A stretch of DNA of 64,000 nt, from the NCBI GenBank assembly GCA_030063045.1, contig JAQSEB010000059.1, positions 5,332,001 to 5,396,000 on the forward strand. Direction: 5' to 3'. A program made the translations under genes and the position numbers. Of the stretch, positions 37,865-50,029 are shown one piece after another. Each line of letters starts with the position of its first letter. Positions within the stretch are counted from its first letter, which is position 1. The notes under the pieces are model-generated. The model had not been told where the DNA came from. It worked only from the letters and a program-made list of their open reading frames with translations, and did not search any database. Origin of the DNA: Pratylenchus scribneri. Lineage: Eukaryota; Nematoda; Chromadorea; Rhabditida; Pratylenchidae.

Positions 37865-39945
37865 TCAAATTGTTTCCGCACTCATCGACCGAATTGCTCC
37901 GAATTTGTTGGTCTTCATTCCATCCTTTCCGTTAAATTCGCCCATTTCTTGACCGCCCAATGTGGTGCAAATTGAGGCAGAAATGTTCGTCTCACTTGTT
38001 GCATATCCTACAAATGAATTGAACATTTCATCATTTACATTCCCCAAATTTACCGTCATCCTCTCGGCAAATTGGGCGATCAATATCCTCGGCCAGCTGC
38101 ACAGATTCAACACGTTGACCATCCAAGGAGAAGGAATGAAGACAAAAAGTGCCATTTCCTTCTTTACTTTCCATCGATCGGCCAATTTCGGGTGAAGAGA
38201 AACTGGCTAAAATTCTTGAATTTAAATTCATTTATGAATTCATTTCTTTACCTTGTGCTCGACTGCTCTGTTCGCTGGCCAAAAATTCTGCCGCTTCATT
38301 ATTGTCGCCGGTTGCTGAAATTAATGCAATAAATTATCCCAAAAAAGTCAATTCCTCATCATTTTACTTGGTCGTGATGATTGGCCACTGAATGAAGAGT
38401 CCGTGTGCTGACCATTTCGGAATATTTTCACTTCATCCTGCTCCAAAGAATGGCAACGAGTGTCCCCCAAGGCGGCACCACCATTCATCAATGAGGATGA
38501 GGAAAGAATTGGTTGAGCCAAACATTCACATTGGCCGGTGGAAGGTGGAACATTGCCGGAGGGGAAAAGACCACCAAGGAATGGTGGAGGCGGAGGATTT
38601 GGGTTGTGGACAGCAGGGAAATTTGGTGTGGCCCAAGAAGGAATTTGGTGGTGGCCGTGGCCGACCGCGGATGGGCCGTGACCGATGACGGATGAAGAGG
38701 ATGGAGTACTGAAAAATAAAAAATGAATTAGTAAATAAATTGGTTAAATTACTTTGTGGCCCATGATGAGGATTGGTAAAGGCCAGCCGCGAACAAAGTG
38801 TTCAGGTCGATGCCAACCATTGGGTTGGACCCATTTGCTGCTGTATTTTGTTGTTGTTGACGAAGAAGAAGGCTAATGATGGATTGGAGGCGGAAATTCT
38901 ACAAATTGAAATTAATTGTCTAATTTTCTCCCTTTTTTGCTTACCTCCATCGCTAAACTCTCTTTGCTCTGTTGTTCTCTGCGCAAATCCCGTTGCAATG
39001 CCTTCCTTTTGGCTCTTTCTTCGCGATAGGCAAATTCCAATCCCGTCAATTCCTTTTGCTGTTCCCTAATTCGCATTTGCATTTGGTTTTGGTCGACGAC
39101 CAATGGCAAATTTTTGTATCGGCCAAATGAGGAGGAAGTGGACTCTTCTTCCCTTCTATGACGACCTTCAAAAGTAAAAAATATGAAAATATTAACTCCC
39201 AAAATGTACCTGTGCCATTGCCAATTTCGCTGAATGGAATTTGTTGTTGTTCATGTTCAATGCCATCTTGACCGCCACCAACGCCAATCACCGTTCCACC
39301 AACAATTCGTCGGCTGCTTCGTCGATGTTGTTGATTATTATTGGATGGAATGAATGCGGAATGAGCCTCCAATGAATAATCCAAATTTGTTGGGCCATTG
39401 GTCGCAGATTCTGCAGAATCATCGCCTCCAAAATATTGACCATGACCACCGGGACACGAACGAGGACCCTGAAAATTGATTGATTAATTTAGTTGTGTTT
39501 ATTTTGATTTACTCGATTCCTTTTTGGTTCAGTGATGATGGAATATGGATTTGGTGGTGCGAATTGTTGATTGGGTCTGCCGCCGGCTTCGGTCGCAGTC
39601 AATGTCACCTTTTATGGAAAAGATGGAATATTTTTGTGAATAATTTAATTTAAAAACCTCGCTTGCTCCATCCTCTTCTTCCAAATCGGTTAGGCAACTT
39701 CGTCTTCGACCTCCTCCTCTTCCACTGCTTTGTTGGAAATTGACTCGACGCTAAAACATTTTGAAATTAGACCAATTTGTTTCCAAAAAAAAACCTACCG
39801 ATTTTCGTTGCTGTCCATTTTCGCCGGTTAATAAAATTGGATGGCCCACAATTCGAGGATCATTATTTTCTTTATTGTTGCTTTCACGTTTATGATGGCC
39901 ATTATTATTTGATGAAGAAGATTTGAAAAGATTGAGAAAGCGCAT
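37865..39945 (-). CDS. unrecognised protein with basic N-terminus and coiled coil
   Basis: Start at 39945: MRFLNLFKSSSSNNNGHHKR. About nine exons join in frame. An Arg-rich stretch (RRVNFQQSSGRGGGRRR) leads to CLTDLEEEDGASEVTLTATE, then a Gln/Ser/Gly-rich middle (SAFIPSNNNQQHRRSSRRIV). A coiled coil follows near 39100-38945 (MQMRIREQQKELTGLEFAYR, EERAKRKALQRDLRREQQSK). Then come a Gln-rich exon, a long Pro/Gly/His-rich exon (38700-38390) and a C-terminal part with FSLDGQRVESVQLAEDIDRP, ending SAETI at 37865. There is no signal peptide, membrane segment or catalytic motif. Low complexity and the coiled coil suggest a scaffold, but the family is not recognised. The exon order in 38940-38390 is the least certain part. 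Confidence 0.6.
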
Positions 39946-40962
39946 TTTTCAAAAATTAATTAAATTATTGTTTTAAAAGGCTGATTATGCTGAAAATGGA
40001 TTTAATTTTAATGGATTGAATTATTTATTAAAATATAATATGTTGGAAAATTCATATTGGACTAGAAAAATGGAAGGAAGAAGGGCAAAATGGAGGGCGA
40101 TGGGGATGACTGGGAATTGGTTGTAAGAATGAGGAAATCGGCGGCGAAAAGCGGCTTAAGATAAAAGAAAAAAAAAAGGGGGAATTGTGCGCCCCTCCCT
40201 TCATTCGCCGAGGGGAAAGTATTAGTATGGACGGATGAACGAAAGGATGGATGGAGAGGGCGCAAATAGCCGACGGATGGTCAGTCAACCCACCCAAAAA
40301 CCCACGCCACTCGCCGAACCCTTTTTGAGGCACTAAAGGATGGATGGGTTGGTGGGGGTCAGGGCAACATCGCCGGCCGAGGCCTCTGTGACTAAAACAC
40401 AACTGACCGCTTTCCTTTTCTTCGCCGAATTCAAATATACAAGCCGGCGCGGCATTTTCTTTTCAATCCCCGCTTTTTGATTAGTGGGTGAACGGCAAAA
40501 AAAGGCAGTATTTTATTTAATGTTTTTAATACATTTCATTTAAACACAAAGTGTATAGATAATTATAATTTTTATTTATTGTCAAATTATAAAATTGAAT
40601 TGTTGAATAATAAAACAATTTGCACAAAAACAATTGTAAATTGTAAAATAATAAAGAAGCTCGGCAGGTCAAATAAAAATAAAGCAATTTTGTCGGGAAG
40701 GAAGAATAATAATATTAATATTATAACACGGGGAGTCAAATAAAATATTATAAATATGATTGGAATGGAATGGATTGGAATAATCCGTGTGTGAATGAAT
40801 GTCTTTGGGTGGATTTGGTCAAAAAGAAAAGGGAAATGGATGAATTAATTAGAATATAAGAATAAAACTACAGGCCTATATTTGAATTATATGGAGAATG
40901 GGAAAATGGCACTAGAATGCGAATTTACATTGAATATTTCACATGGCCCATCATCAGTCATT
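39946..40962. other. intergenic, divergent from coiled-coil gene, downstream of Patched
   Basis: 1.0 kb. The left 450 bp (40060-40450) is GC-richer with C-rich tracts on the minus strand and probably carries promoter or 5' UTR. The right half is AT-rich. No gene, repeat family or RNA gene is seen. Confidence 0.5.
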
Positions 40963-43900
40963 TAAGCATTTTCATCCGCCATAAATTTTCTGCTAGTCTC
41001 ATTTCGAATTTGCTGTTGAGGGTTCTTCAATATTAGACGATTCTTCCTCTTTCCAATTGGTTCAATTTCGCAAGGCGGTCCAATCAATGACAAAAGAACT
41101 GGCAAAAGTGCGAGTCTGGAAATGTGAAATTGGTTTAAAATTGGATAAAATTGGCACAAACCCATTGAACATTCCAATGATGACCAATGCGGACATAACC
41201 ACAAAGAAATATTTGACAACGAAATCAAATTGACTAAAAGCCAACATTACAATTCCCTAAATTTACGCTTGGATAAATAAATATTCAAATTGCAAACCAA
41301 AAGTGTGCTCATTCCTCCATGAATCACGGGAACAAACATATGCTCTAAACATTGAACCATTCTTTCATCTTTGCCACCAAGTGAGGTCAAAAAGGAAATG
41401 ACAACGTGCGCTGATGAAGAAATTAATTATTTTGCAATTAATCACCATTTTAAATATACCAGTGAATTCGACGCCTATTCCAACAGCCGTAATCAATGTG
41501 ACCGCCGAAATTGGATTCAACTGTGAATTTTATTTTTTTTTAAACAAAATCGAATTCAAAAAACCTTAACACCAGCCCATCCCATGAATCCGGCCAATTC
41601 AATTGTCATCGAAAAAACAGTAATTGAAACCATCGCGGCAGCCCAAGGATTGAAGAATATTAAACTAAATTAAAAAATGAATAAATAAATAAATGAAATA
41701 AACTTACGATATGACCAAAAATACACAAATTGATATAATGACAATGGCCAAAATTAAGTAATATTCCAAATGAAGATATTGCTCCCAAAAGGTCATGGCC
41801 ACACTTTCCGGATAATTTTCCAACCCTTTGTCCGTGTAATTTTCGCATATTGTCCGAATTTCTCGAATCATTTGAACAATTGTGGGAGTGTCCTTCAGGC
41901 CGGTCAAATAAAATGGAATTCGGCTGAACAGTGGTTTTGGTGCCGGAGGAATAAAAAAACGCTAAAATTAATTAAAAATCATTTAAAAAGAAACATTTCC
42001 TCACATATTTCATTCTGCCAGATGGTCCTTGACGTAATTTTTTCAGCCGTGGATAAAATCCAGCTTGAGAAACGGCGTAAAACTTAAATTAACCAAAATT
42101 AAATTTAAATGTTTAATAAAATTTGGACCATTTGTTCGTATTCATGCCATCCATAGAGGTAATTATAAAATCCTTCGGCATTTATTGTGCCCGAATCGTC
42201 CACAATTCGAATTCGGCCAACCCGGTCGCAATCATAATTCTGCCCGTATGAACAAGCCAATGAATAGGCAATTTGCAAATCCGGATCCCTGGCTGCTTCT
42301 GTGGCATTTTCCGAATCAAAATTGTCCAGCAATCCTTTTCGCTGTGCTTCGTCCAATCTTTGTTGCATTCCACGAAGCCATTCCCGAAACAGTTGGAGCC
42401 AATAACGCTCGGATGGTTCTCCATTTGGCAATTTTATAACAAATTGGGAATTTGCTAAAATTTGTAAATAATTATTTTAATTAAAAGATGAAATTAATTT
42501 ACCAATTTCATTTCGTAATAAATCAATCAAATGTTGTTGAGCAGGAAAATCAATATGTTCGCCTCGGAGGACAATATTCATTGGATAAAATGAGAAAAAT
42601 TTGTCGCGGGTTTTTAGGAATGCAGCCGGGGCAGAATTCTCCGGAAGAATGTCACTAAGTTCGAGACCAATTGAAGATTGTTTTATGCCAAAAATGCTGG
42701 CAATAAGTAATCCAATGACGAATGAAATTATGCAAATCTAAATAAATGAATATTTTAATAGGATTAAATGATAAGAAATACCTTTGTCCTTTTCAGCTTA
42801 AGCATTGGAATGTAAATAATGTGCAAAAATCCAGGCAATGTGTACCTTTAATTTATACATTAATTTGATAAATAATTCGTTGATTAATTTACCATTTATA
42901 TTTGGTGTTTTTTCTCTTTGGATTCTGTCGTTTTAATTGTTTTGTTGGATTTTTTGACTGGCCAGCCACAACATTTGGTTTCATTTTATCGCTGCCTTTA
43001 TTGTATAAATATTCGCCTTCTTCAAAATGAATTGCTTCAACATATTCATCATTGTCTGGTTCCTTCTAAAATAAATAAATATTGAAAATATTTTAAATAT
43101 TTATGTCGACTTTCTGTCTTTCTTGTTTTTGCACTGTTCCAACACTTTCATCCAAACAAAGGCAATAATATGCAAGAAATGCTAAATCCCTTCGCCCAGC
43201 TTTCCTCCGCTTCAAATCCAATGCAATAAATGCTGGGTAAATGAAGAAAATGCCAACAAGATTTGCGGTTAAAAGAATTGCCGTCTAAATTGACCGAATA
43301 TATATTTAATATTTAATAATAATATGACTTGGCCGCAGAAAGAACGAAGAGCAGGAATTGGTAAAATGGTGCCGGCCCAAAATGCCAGAATATTATTCAA
43401 TGAAGTAGTCAAAATTGACATTCCTTAAAAAGTAAATTAAAAAAAATTTTCATTTTAATTTACCGGTTTCTTTGAGTAAAAATCCAAGTTCATTCCTTCG
43501 AACATTGTTAATTACTTGTGGATAATTATGCAATAATAAAAAGACCTAAAAATTACATTATGTAAAGATAAATGATTAAAAATACTTACGTTATCCACAC
43601 CAATGCCGAGGGCAAGAAACGGAACCTTTAAAATAGAAATGTGTTGAAAAATAAACCAAAAAAAAGATTTACGAACAATTTGGGTGGTTGCCGCATTAAA
43701 ATTGATGTCAAACCAAGTGGATATGCCAAGTCCGGCAATGCTGCTCAAAGTGACCGTGAGCACACCGGCCAATGCCAATCCAACGGCAGATTCAACACCA
43801 AGCGAGCAGCATCCATCGAAACGACATTGGGAATAGAGGGAATAGACCAGCATGAGAAGATAGCCGGCAAAAATTATTAAATAATTAAAATTGCAATATT

Positions 43901-46302
43901 CCGAAAGCATATCCTGCAAAAGAATAATTATTAATAAATTATATTGTTAAAAATAACCGAAATTGAATTGGAAGCGAGTGGATGAATAATTCGTTCCACT
44001 TTATTCAATGGATGATTGGAAAGATGATTTGTGAATGTCCGGGCCCATTCTTGAATAACTTCTCGAGCCATAAAAGGAGACCATTCATTGGTGGCGAATG
44101 TGGAATTATCGGCCAATTTATCCGAATCCTTTAAATCAATTTAATATTTAAAATGGATTTATTTAAAACTTTGAATCGACGGAATATTTCTGTTGGAGTG
44201 GCAAGCAAAAATACGGATTGGAATGCCTCCGCCTGAATTGTTCCATCAATTTCATTTTTATTCAATCCACCTGTGGAAATTATTGGTTTAAATATCTGAA
44301 TTTAATTGTTCCACCTTACCCAAAATCATTTCTGCTGGCCAATTCATTATACTTTGCGCCACTCCTTGGCATCCATTTTGCATTATTTTTCCATATTCCG
44401 GGTAATTTGGCAGCAACTATAAATATTAATATTATTTAAACATATTTTTAACAAACCTCGGGTGTTAATTCGGCTCTGGCTTTTTCCATATTAGCGGACA
44501 TCCAGCGTAAAAATGATTTTCTGTGTCGATGGCATTTGTCATCTTCATCTTTCTTCTTTTTGGATGATTTATTTGTGCCATCAACTAAAATGAATAATTA
44601 ATAAAATTAAATTCAATTTTAAACTCACAAAATGCTCCAAGAATATCAAATGCAGAGGTTTTATCCGATTCGAGGTTTCCTTCTTCACCATCACTGATTG
44701 GTTCATTGAAAGGCGCCAGAAATTCATCCAAAGTTTTGTTTTCCTTTAAATTATTTTCAATCATTTGCATTGCTTTGCAATAAGCTGAATAGTAATTTGG
44801 AGCAGTCGAAGGACATTCCGGGTCGAGTGGATCAATGCAAGGCCTCTTCTGATATCCGTGACCAATTCCGGACTAAATTTAAAATTTATATTTTGAAGTA
44901 AACTCAAATTTGACAAACGCGAGAAAAGAAGTTGTTGACGGTGCCCAGATCGAATGTGCCTTTGATTTGTTCCATAATTCCATTTGGGTCAATATTCTTC
45001 CAGGATAATTCTTCGGGCAAATCGGAAATAAGCATTCGTAGAATTGAACCAAATGGAATATTTTTTGTATTTATTGGAGGTGATGGTCCGAGAGGCTTTG
45101 AACCTTCGAAATAACAATCAATAGGCGAAATCCATATGCCTTTAAAATAAATTTATGCAAAATTATATCAAATCAATTTACATGGTATTAGGCGTTCCAA
45201 AGTATGTTTAAGAGAATATGCGAGCGAATCATTTTGAATATCCAATTCTCCGGGTTTAAAGCAAAGATCATGAAAGTCCCAATTACTTAAAAGAACATTT
45301 TAATTGATTTTTAGTCCAATCGAACTCACAATCCGAATTTATTAACATTCAATTTGGCAATTTCCTCTACAAGTTTCACATGTTTCAGCAAATGTTCATG
45401 TGAAAGTAAATTCCGATTTGAAGAATATTGGTCATCCGTAGTTTGAATTAAAACCTAAATTCAAATTTTGAGATGGAAATAAAATGGCTGATAACCTGAT
45501 ATGATAAAGTTGGTGATTCATCTTCCGGAATTTGTGTAAATCTTGGATCTTCCGATTCTTCGAGTATAAAATGTTTTAATTCATAAATGTCCGGCTTGCG
45601 ATCTGTCTTATATCTTTGTTGTAAATTCTCGAGAAATTTTAATTCATCATTAAGACGACCGCCTTCTAAATATGTTTTGAAATATATGTACATTTGTTTT
45701 AATATTATCAACCTGACACCCAAAGTTTAACTATGTCCGTCTCAATATGAACATAGCGAAGTCCAATTGAACAAAATGTGAATAATGTAAGCAGGGAAAC
45801 AATAACAAGCCAGGCAAAACGTTGCACAAAACAACCAGCTTTGAAGAGTGTTCGCTGGATCAGGACTCGCGAATAAAGTGGCGCTCTAAAACCACGAGCA
45901 TAACCCTTAAAATTCATTTTAATTAATATGTTTGAATGAATTATAATTATAATAAATACCCAAAGTATTTGTTGTAGAGCAAATGCTGCATCAAACCATG
46001 TCGGACGCCTTGAAAAGTCTCGTTTCCAATTAGCCGTAATATCCTGGAAATCGACTTTACTTTCGGCACAAACAACATCCATGCACTAAAATTTTTTAAT
46101 TAAAAATAATAAACCCATAGTTATTTCTTACATTTGGTAAAATAGGTTCTGGAAAATCATTTGCTGTCTCCAATATTTCTCCATCGACATCCACATCTTC
46201 GTCTGAAGATTCGTTGTTATCATTTTCTACTACATCCGATTCGGTTATAAATTTTTTGAAGTTCCCTGTAGTGCCAGGTGCCTCCAATAAAGTAAGGAAC
46301 AT
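40963..46302 (-). CDS. Patched-family sterol-sensing-domain protein (PTC-1/PTC-3 type)
   Basis: A twelve-TM RND-type transporter family. Nematode PTC proteins act in cytokinesis, moulting and sterol homeostasis without canonical Hedgehog/Smo signalling. A short acidic N-terminal exon (from 46302) leads to PTWFDAAFALQQILWGYARG (46000) and TM1 near 45800. The first extracellular loop runs 45700-44000 (NDELKFLENLQQRYKTD, SLAYSLKHTLERLIPCIW, CKAMQMIENNLKENKTL). The sterol-sensing domain is 43900-43230 (YLIIFAGYLLMLVYSLYSQC, VGLALAGVLTVTLSSIAGLG, FLALGIGVDNVFLLLHNYP with the RND Asp). A second loop follows (42840-41880), then the second six-TM half (TFWEQYLHLEYYLILAIVII, LITAVGIGVEFTAHVV, MLAFSQFDFVVKYFFVVMSA). 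It ends FMADENA at 40963. About 20 short introns; no frame break was found. Confidence 0.94.
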
Positions 46303-46837
46303 CCTTCAAAATAAAATGATAAAAATTTGCAAGCAATGTTAAAAAAATACACAAATAATTTAATTGATTAAATTTTCAAATCAACAATGATTCATGATGA
46401 AGAAAATATTGAATATGAATCATGTGAATGGAGTTGGGATTGGGATGGAATCATGACTCATCATACTTACATAACATATGATATCATAGTGCATACACAA
46501 GCCACAACAATACAATTTACCAGATTTATTTTCTTGTAAAACTTTTTTAATTCATTTAACCCCTATTTGTATTTAATATTGATAGAAAAAAAGAAGTAAA
46601 AAAGAAAATTTATACTTTATACAACACATAGTCCAAAATACATATATCAACAATAATGAGAAATGGAAATGAGAAGCAATATGATAACACAATGGATTTG
46701 GGGCATTATCAACAAAAATATAGGTTTGGGAAAATTACAATATAGATGACAATGACATAGGAAAGGGCATCATATGTTAATCCAGTTTTTCACAGTTCTT
46801 ATCCTCTGTTGCTGTTCTTTTCCATCCATCATCATTC
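46303..46837. other. intergenic, Patched upstream
   Basis: 535 bp, AT-rich. Around 46385-46500 are several near-palindromic ATGATTCAT/ATGAATCATG motifs and TCATGACTCATCAT. No ORF is supported. Confidence 0.45.
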
Positions 46838-47942
46838 TTATCCGCCGCGGGTCCCGAAGATGAAGAGCAGAGCCAGCTGGATGTAGACAATGGCGCATTG
46901 GTAGACGAGCATGTAGAAATGGGGATTCTTCTGGAAATAGAAAAAATGATTTTGATTTTATTAATAAGAAAAGACCAACCTGATAATCTTGGTCCCAATG
47001 CTCGAAGTAGTATTGAAGTGTGACCAGGGCAACCAGGGTTTGCATTATGGCAGCCAGCAGATACGAGAAGGTCAAGCCCGCAATGATCCATCCAAGGAGG
47101 CAATTGGCAAGGAAACTGGCAAGCAACGATATTGACAGAAATTGGATCCGGGATGTTGTTTTCCTTGCTATGAAGTAGGCGGCAGCAGCAATGAACAGGG
47201 GCACAATGAATGGCAGAGGCTGAAAATAAAACAAGTTAAAGAATGTTGGTTTTGATTATTAGAAGATTTGAACATACCAAATGGAGGTGATAATCCTTGA
47301 ATGTGTATCCCGTCACGATCCCGTGCAAAGCGGCGAACATTTGTAGATTGAAGCGGTTCTTGACATCTTCTCCAATTTCGATTGTTCGATGTGCGATGGT
47401 CGGGATGATGAACGCCAAAGCTGCCATTTGAGTGTTTGTGAGCAGGATTGACAAGAGTGGGTTGAACATTACAGAGCACACATTGTGACCGATCCAGAAG
47501 ATGAACATCTAAATAGAAAATTGTTTTTAAAAATTCGTAAAATTTAATTGAGAAAACCAACCATAATGGTGATCCAGGCGAAGGTTTCAAGGAGCGCAAT
47601 GTCGGCAATTCCAATGCTGGTCTGAAAAATAAAGTTCAGTAAAGGAATTGAATAAATAATTCCACCAGGTTCTTGAGCGGCTGAACAATCCCCATTTTGA
47701 GTCGTTTGGCTGGATCATCTTCGGCCTCCTGCAGCAATTGTTTTAAGTTTGTGATGCAATCCTTGAACTTCTTTGAATTGTCGTGCAGCCAACGTCGAAC
47801 ATTGTTGTATTGCTCCTGAAATTTTAGAGATTGATTGGATTTAAAAAAGAAAACAAATAACCTGGAATTCATGTTTGTATTGTCCTACAAGGCTCGTCGC
47901 AGTTGGTGTCGGTTTCGGGCCATTCGCAGGTTCAGCAGCCAT
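46838..47942 (-). CDS. multi-pass membrane protein, family not recognised
   Basis: Start at 47942: MAAEPANGPKPTPTATSLVG. The N-terminal cytosolic-like part is amphipathic (YNNVRRWLHDNSKKFKDCIT, NLKQLLQEAEDDPAKRLKMG). About seven hydrophobic segments follow: ALLETFAWITIMMFIFWIGH, LLSILLTNTQMAALAFIIPT, PFIVPLFIAAAAYFIA, FLSISLLASFLANCLLGWII, FSYLLAAIMQTLVALVTLQY and LVYQCAIVYIQLALLFIFG. It ends GTRGG at 46838. Roughly 290 residues. Codon choice is GC-rich at third positions, like the divergent kinase gene 230 bp away and unlike most neighbours. A distant relation to Bax-inhibitor-1-type proteins is possible but not supported by a motif I can point to. Confidence 0.75.
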
Positions 47943-48173
47943 TTTCAATATATTTGTGTTGTGTTTGTTGAAGGGTGGAATGTGTGGAGAATGGTTTTTG
48001 ATGATGATGATGATGAGTCATGAGTGCGCTTTAATACTTGAAAAACAACACGATCATGATCATGTCAAGATTAAGAATTTCTCTGAATACCATACTCGAA
48101 AAAGGTACTATATAAGCAGTAGGTGGTTAATGACTTACTGTAGCTGGAATTCGACTATAAAAGTAGAACAAAA
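47943..48173. promoter_or_regulatory. bidirectional promoter between membrane protein and CK1-like kinase
   Basis: A 231-bp spacer shared by two divergent genes. It has a (GAT)n-like tract near 48001-48018, the direct/inverted motif GATCATGATCATG (48051-48063) and a TATA-like TATATAAG at 48109-48116, 58 bp upstream of the kinase ATG. Factor binding is inference. Confidence 0.55.
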
Positions 48174-49567
48174 ATGAAAAAATGTCACCAACAATTCACC
48201 GGCTCAAGCAACACCACTACCAGCAGCAAAACTCATCAACCAACAACGCAAGAACGTCAAATGGCAGAAGAACTCGTAATCCTCTCACCTGGCCAGCTGA
48301 TCAACAACACGTGGACAATCACAAGGAAGCTGGGAGCAGGAGCGTTTGGAGCAGTCTACTTGTGCCGCAGCTTGCAGGGACTGGACGCAGCACTCAAAAC
48401 GGAACCACTCAATGCCAATCCTCCCCTCCTGGCCATGGAGGTTGGTTTATTTTTAATTTTTTTTAAATCCAAATACAATCCATTTTATTTCAGGCGCAAG
48501 TTCTGAAGCAACTCCACAACGTTCGAGATGGGCGCCACTTCACCAAATGCCACGACATTGGGCGCGACACACAACCGGACGAACAAGGACGGCCATGCAC
48601 ATTCAACTACATCGTGTAAGTAATGGGAATGGGCTCTCAATCATAATTCTTTCAATAATAAATTTTCATTTAAGAATGGCGCTCGTGGGCAAAAGTCTGG
48701 ACAAGCTGATCGAACAGGCACCAAACCGGCGATTTTCTCCAGGAACGGCGATCGGATTGTCAATTCAAATGGTCAACGCGTTGCGGGCACTGCACCAAAT
48801 TGGATATCTGCACCGGGACATCAAACCTGCGAACACAACCATTGGGCGCCCTGAGGACAACGAAACAGGCAACGTCTACTTGCTCGACTTTGGAATGGCC
48901 AGGAAATTCATGCGCGAAGATGTGAGTTTTGTTTTCATTTTTTTTAACTCTCTTATAATCAATCATTTTTAAGGGAACACTGAGACGTCCGAGGCAAGGA
49001 GCAAACTTCCGTGGATCGCCCCGCTATGCTGCAATCTCCGCACACATTGGCCGAGAATATTCCCGCAAGGACGACATCGAATCCTGGTTCTACATGATGG
49101 TGGAAATGTACAAAGGAAGTCTTCCATGGGGGCACATCGGCGACATGAAACAGGTGGGGATTTTTATTGTTTTTTTAAAAGAAATGATTGATTCTATTTT
49201 TTTCAGATCGGCGAAATCAAGAGTAAAAGGCTCCCGAACAATGCGCCGGCCGTCAGAAACCAAGCCGTTCAGGACCTGATCGCTGGATGCCCTGCTGCCT
49301 TTGGCCAAATCCTCAAGCACATCGACGATCTGAAATTCTATGGGCGGCCCGACTACCGATGGATAATGCAAACACTGCGCGACTACCTGGTTAGTTTTTT
49401 TTTTTTATCTTTTTTTTTTAAAATCAAATTTTCATGTTTTTTTTCAGACCAAGAACCGGATTCCCGAGCGCCCGTATGACTTCGAAGCCGGAGCACCACG
49501 ACGTCCAGCAGCAGCAACACCAATGCCGACACCGGGACCACAAGCGGTCGACTCCTACTTCAAATAG
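48174..49567 (+). CDS. CK1/TTBK-like serine/threonine kinase (nematode-expanded type), 372 aa
   Basis: Six exons: 48174-48440, 48494-48615, 48675-48921, 48974-49153, 49207-49389 and 49448-49567. Phases agree and total 373 codons. The Gly loop is LGAGAFGAVYLC, the ATP Lys sits in DAALKTEPL and the catalytic loop is LHRDIKPAN (48815). The metal motif is LLDFGMARKF. The CK1-type activation segment is RGSPRYAAISAHIGREYSRK, in place of APE. CK1-specific ESWFYMMVEMYKGSLPWGHI is near 49085. A short Pro/Ala-rich tail follows. A later in-frame ATG at 48261 is an alternative start. The worm CK1/TTBKL expansion is often expressed in the male germ line; that role here is inference from family only. Codons are GC-rich. 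Confidence 0.93.
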
Positions 49568-49948
49568 GCTGGCAAAGAATGTGAAACCAAGATGACACTC
49601 CTATTCCCCTTCCTCTTACCCCACCACTTCACATGTCGCCCAATGTTCCCATATTGTAATATATTGTTGCTCCATTGATATTCCACTTATATTGTTCTCT
49701 ATATATTCCATAATCACTCAAAATTGTATTATATTGAATATTGTTACCTATTGTTGTTTGTTTTGTATAAATTATGTTGATGAATAAATGTTTTTCATAA
49801 ATTCTTTATTTCTTTTCTAGAGTTAAAAATTAAACTAGCATTGTATTTATTATTTAACAATTTACGATTAAGATTAATTGTGGTTATATTTTACACCAGA
49901 ACCTTGAGCAGAGGTTTCAAATTGGCTTTCACGATAAGATGAATGTAA
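49568..49948. other. kinase 3' UTR and spacer
   Basis: 381 bp, C-rich at first and then AT-rich. It includes the polyadenylation signal noted separately. A minus-strand frame overlapping its end (49893-50229) is the antisense of the next gene. Confidence 0.5.
49793..49798 (+). promoter_or_regulatory. polyadenylation signal AATAAA of CK1-like gene
   Basis: AATAAATG, 226 bp after the kinase stop, followed by T-rich sequence. This is the likely cleavage signal. Confidence 0.5.
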
Positions 49949-50029
49949 TATTTAGTAATATTTATTTGTAAGTCGATTTTTTCCCATAAAACTACCACTT
50001 TCATATGTTCCAGATTGATCATCATATCC

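Noticed and set aside
47001..47614. Alternative minus-strand frames in the membrane-protein gene
   Set aside because: They are out of frame with the hydrophobic segments that splice together and run through introns.
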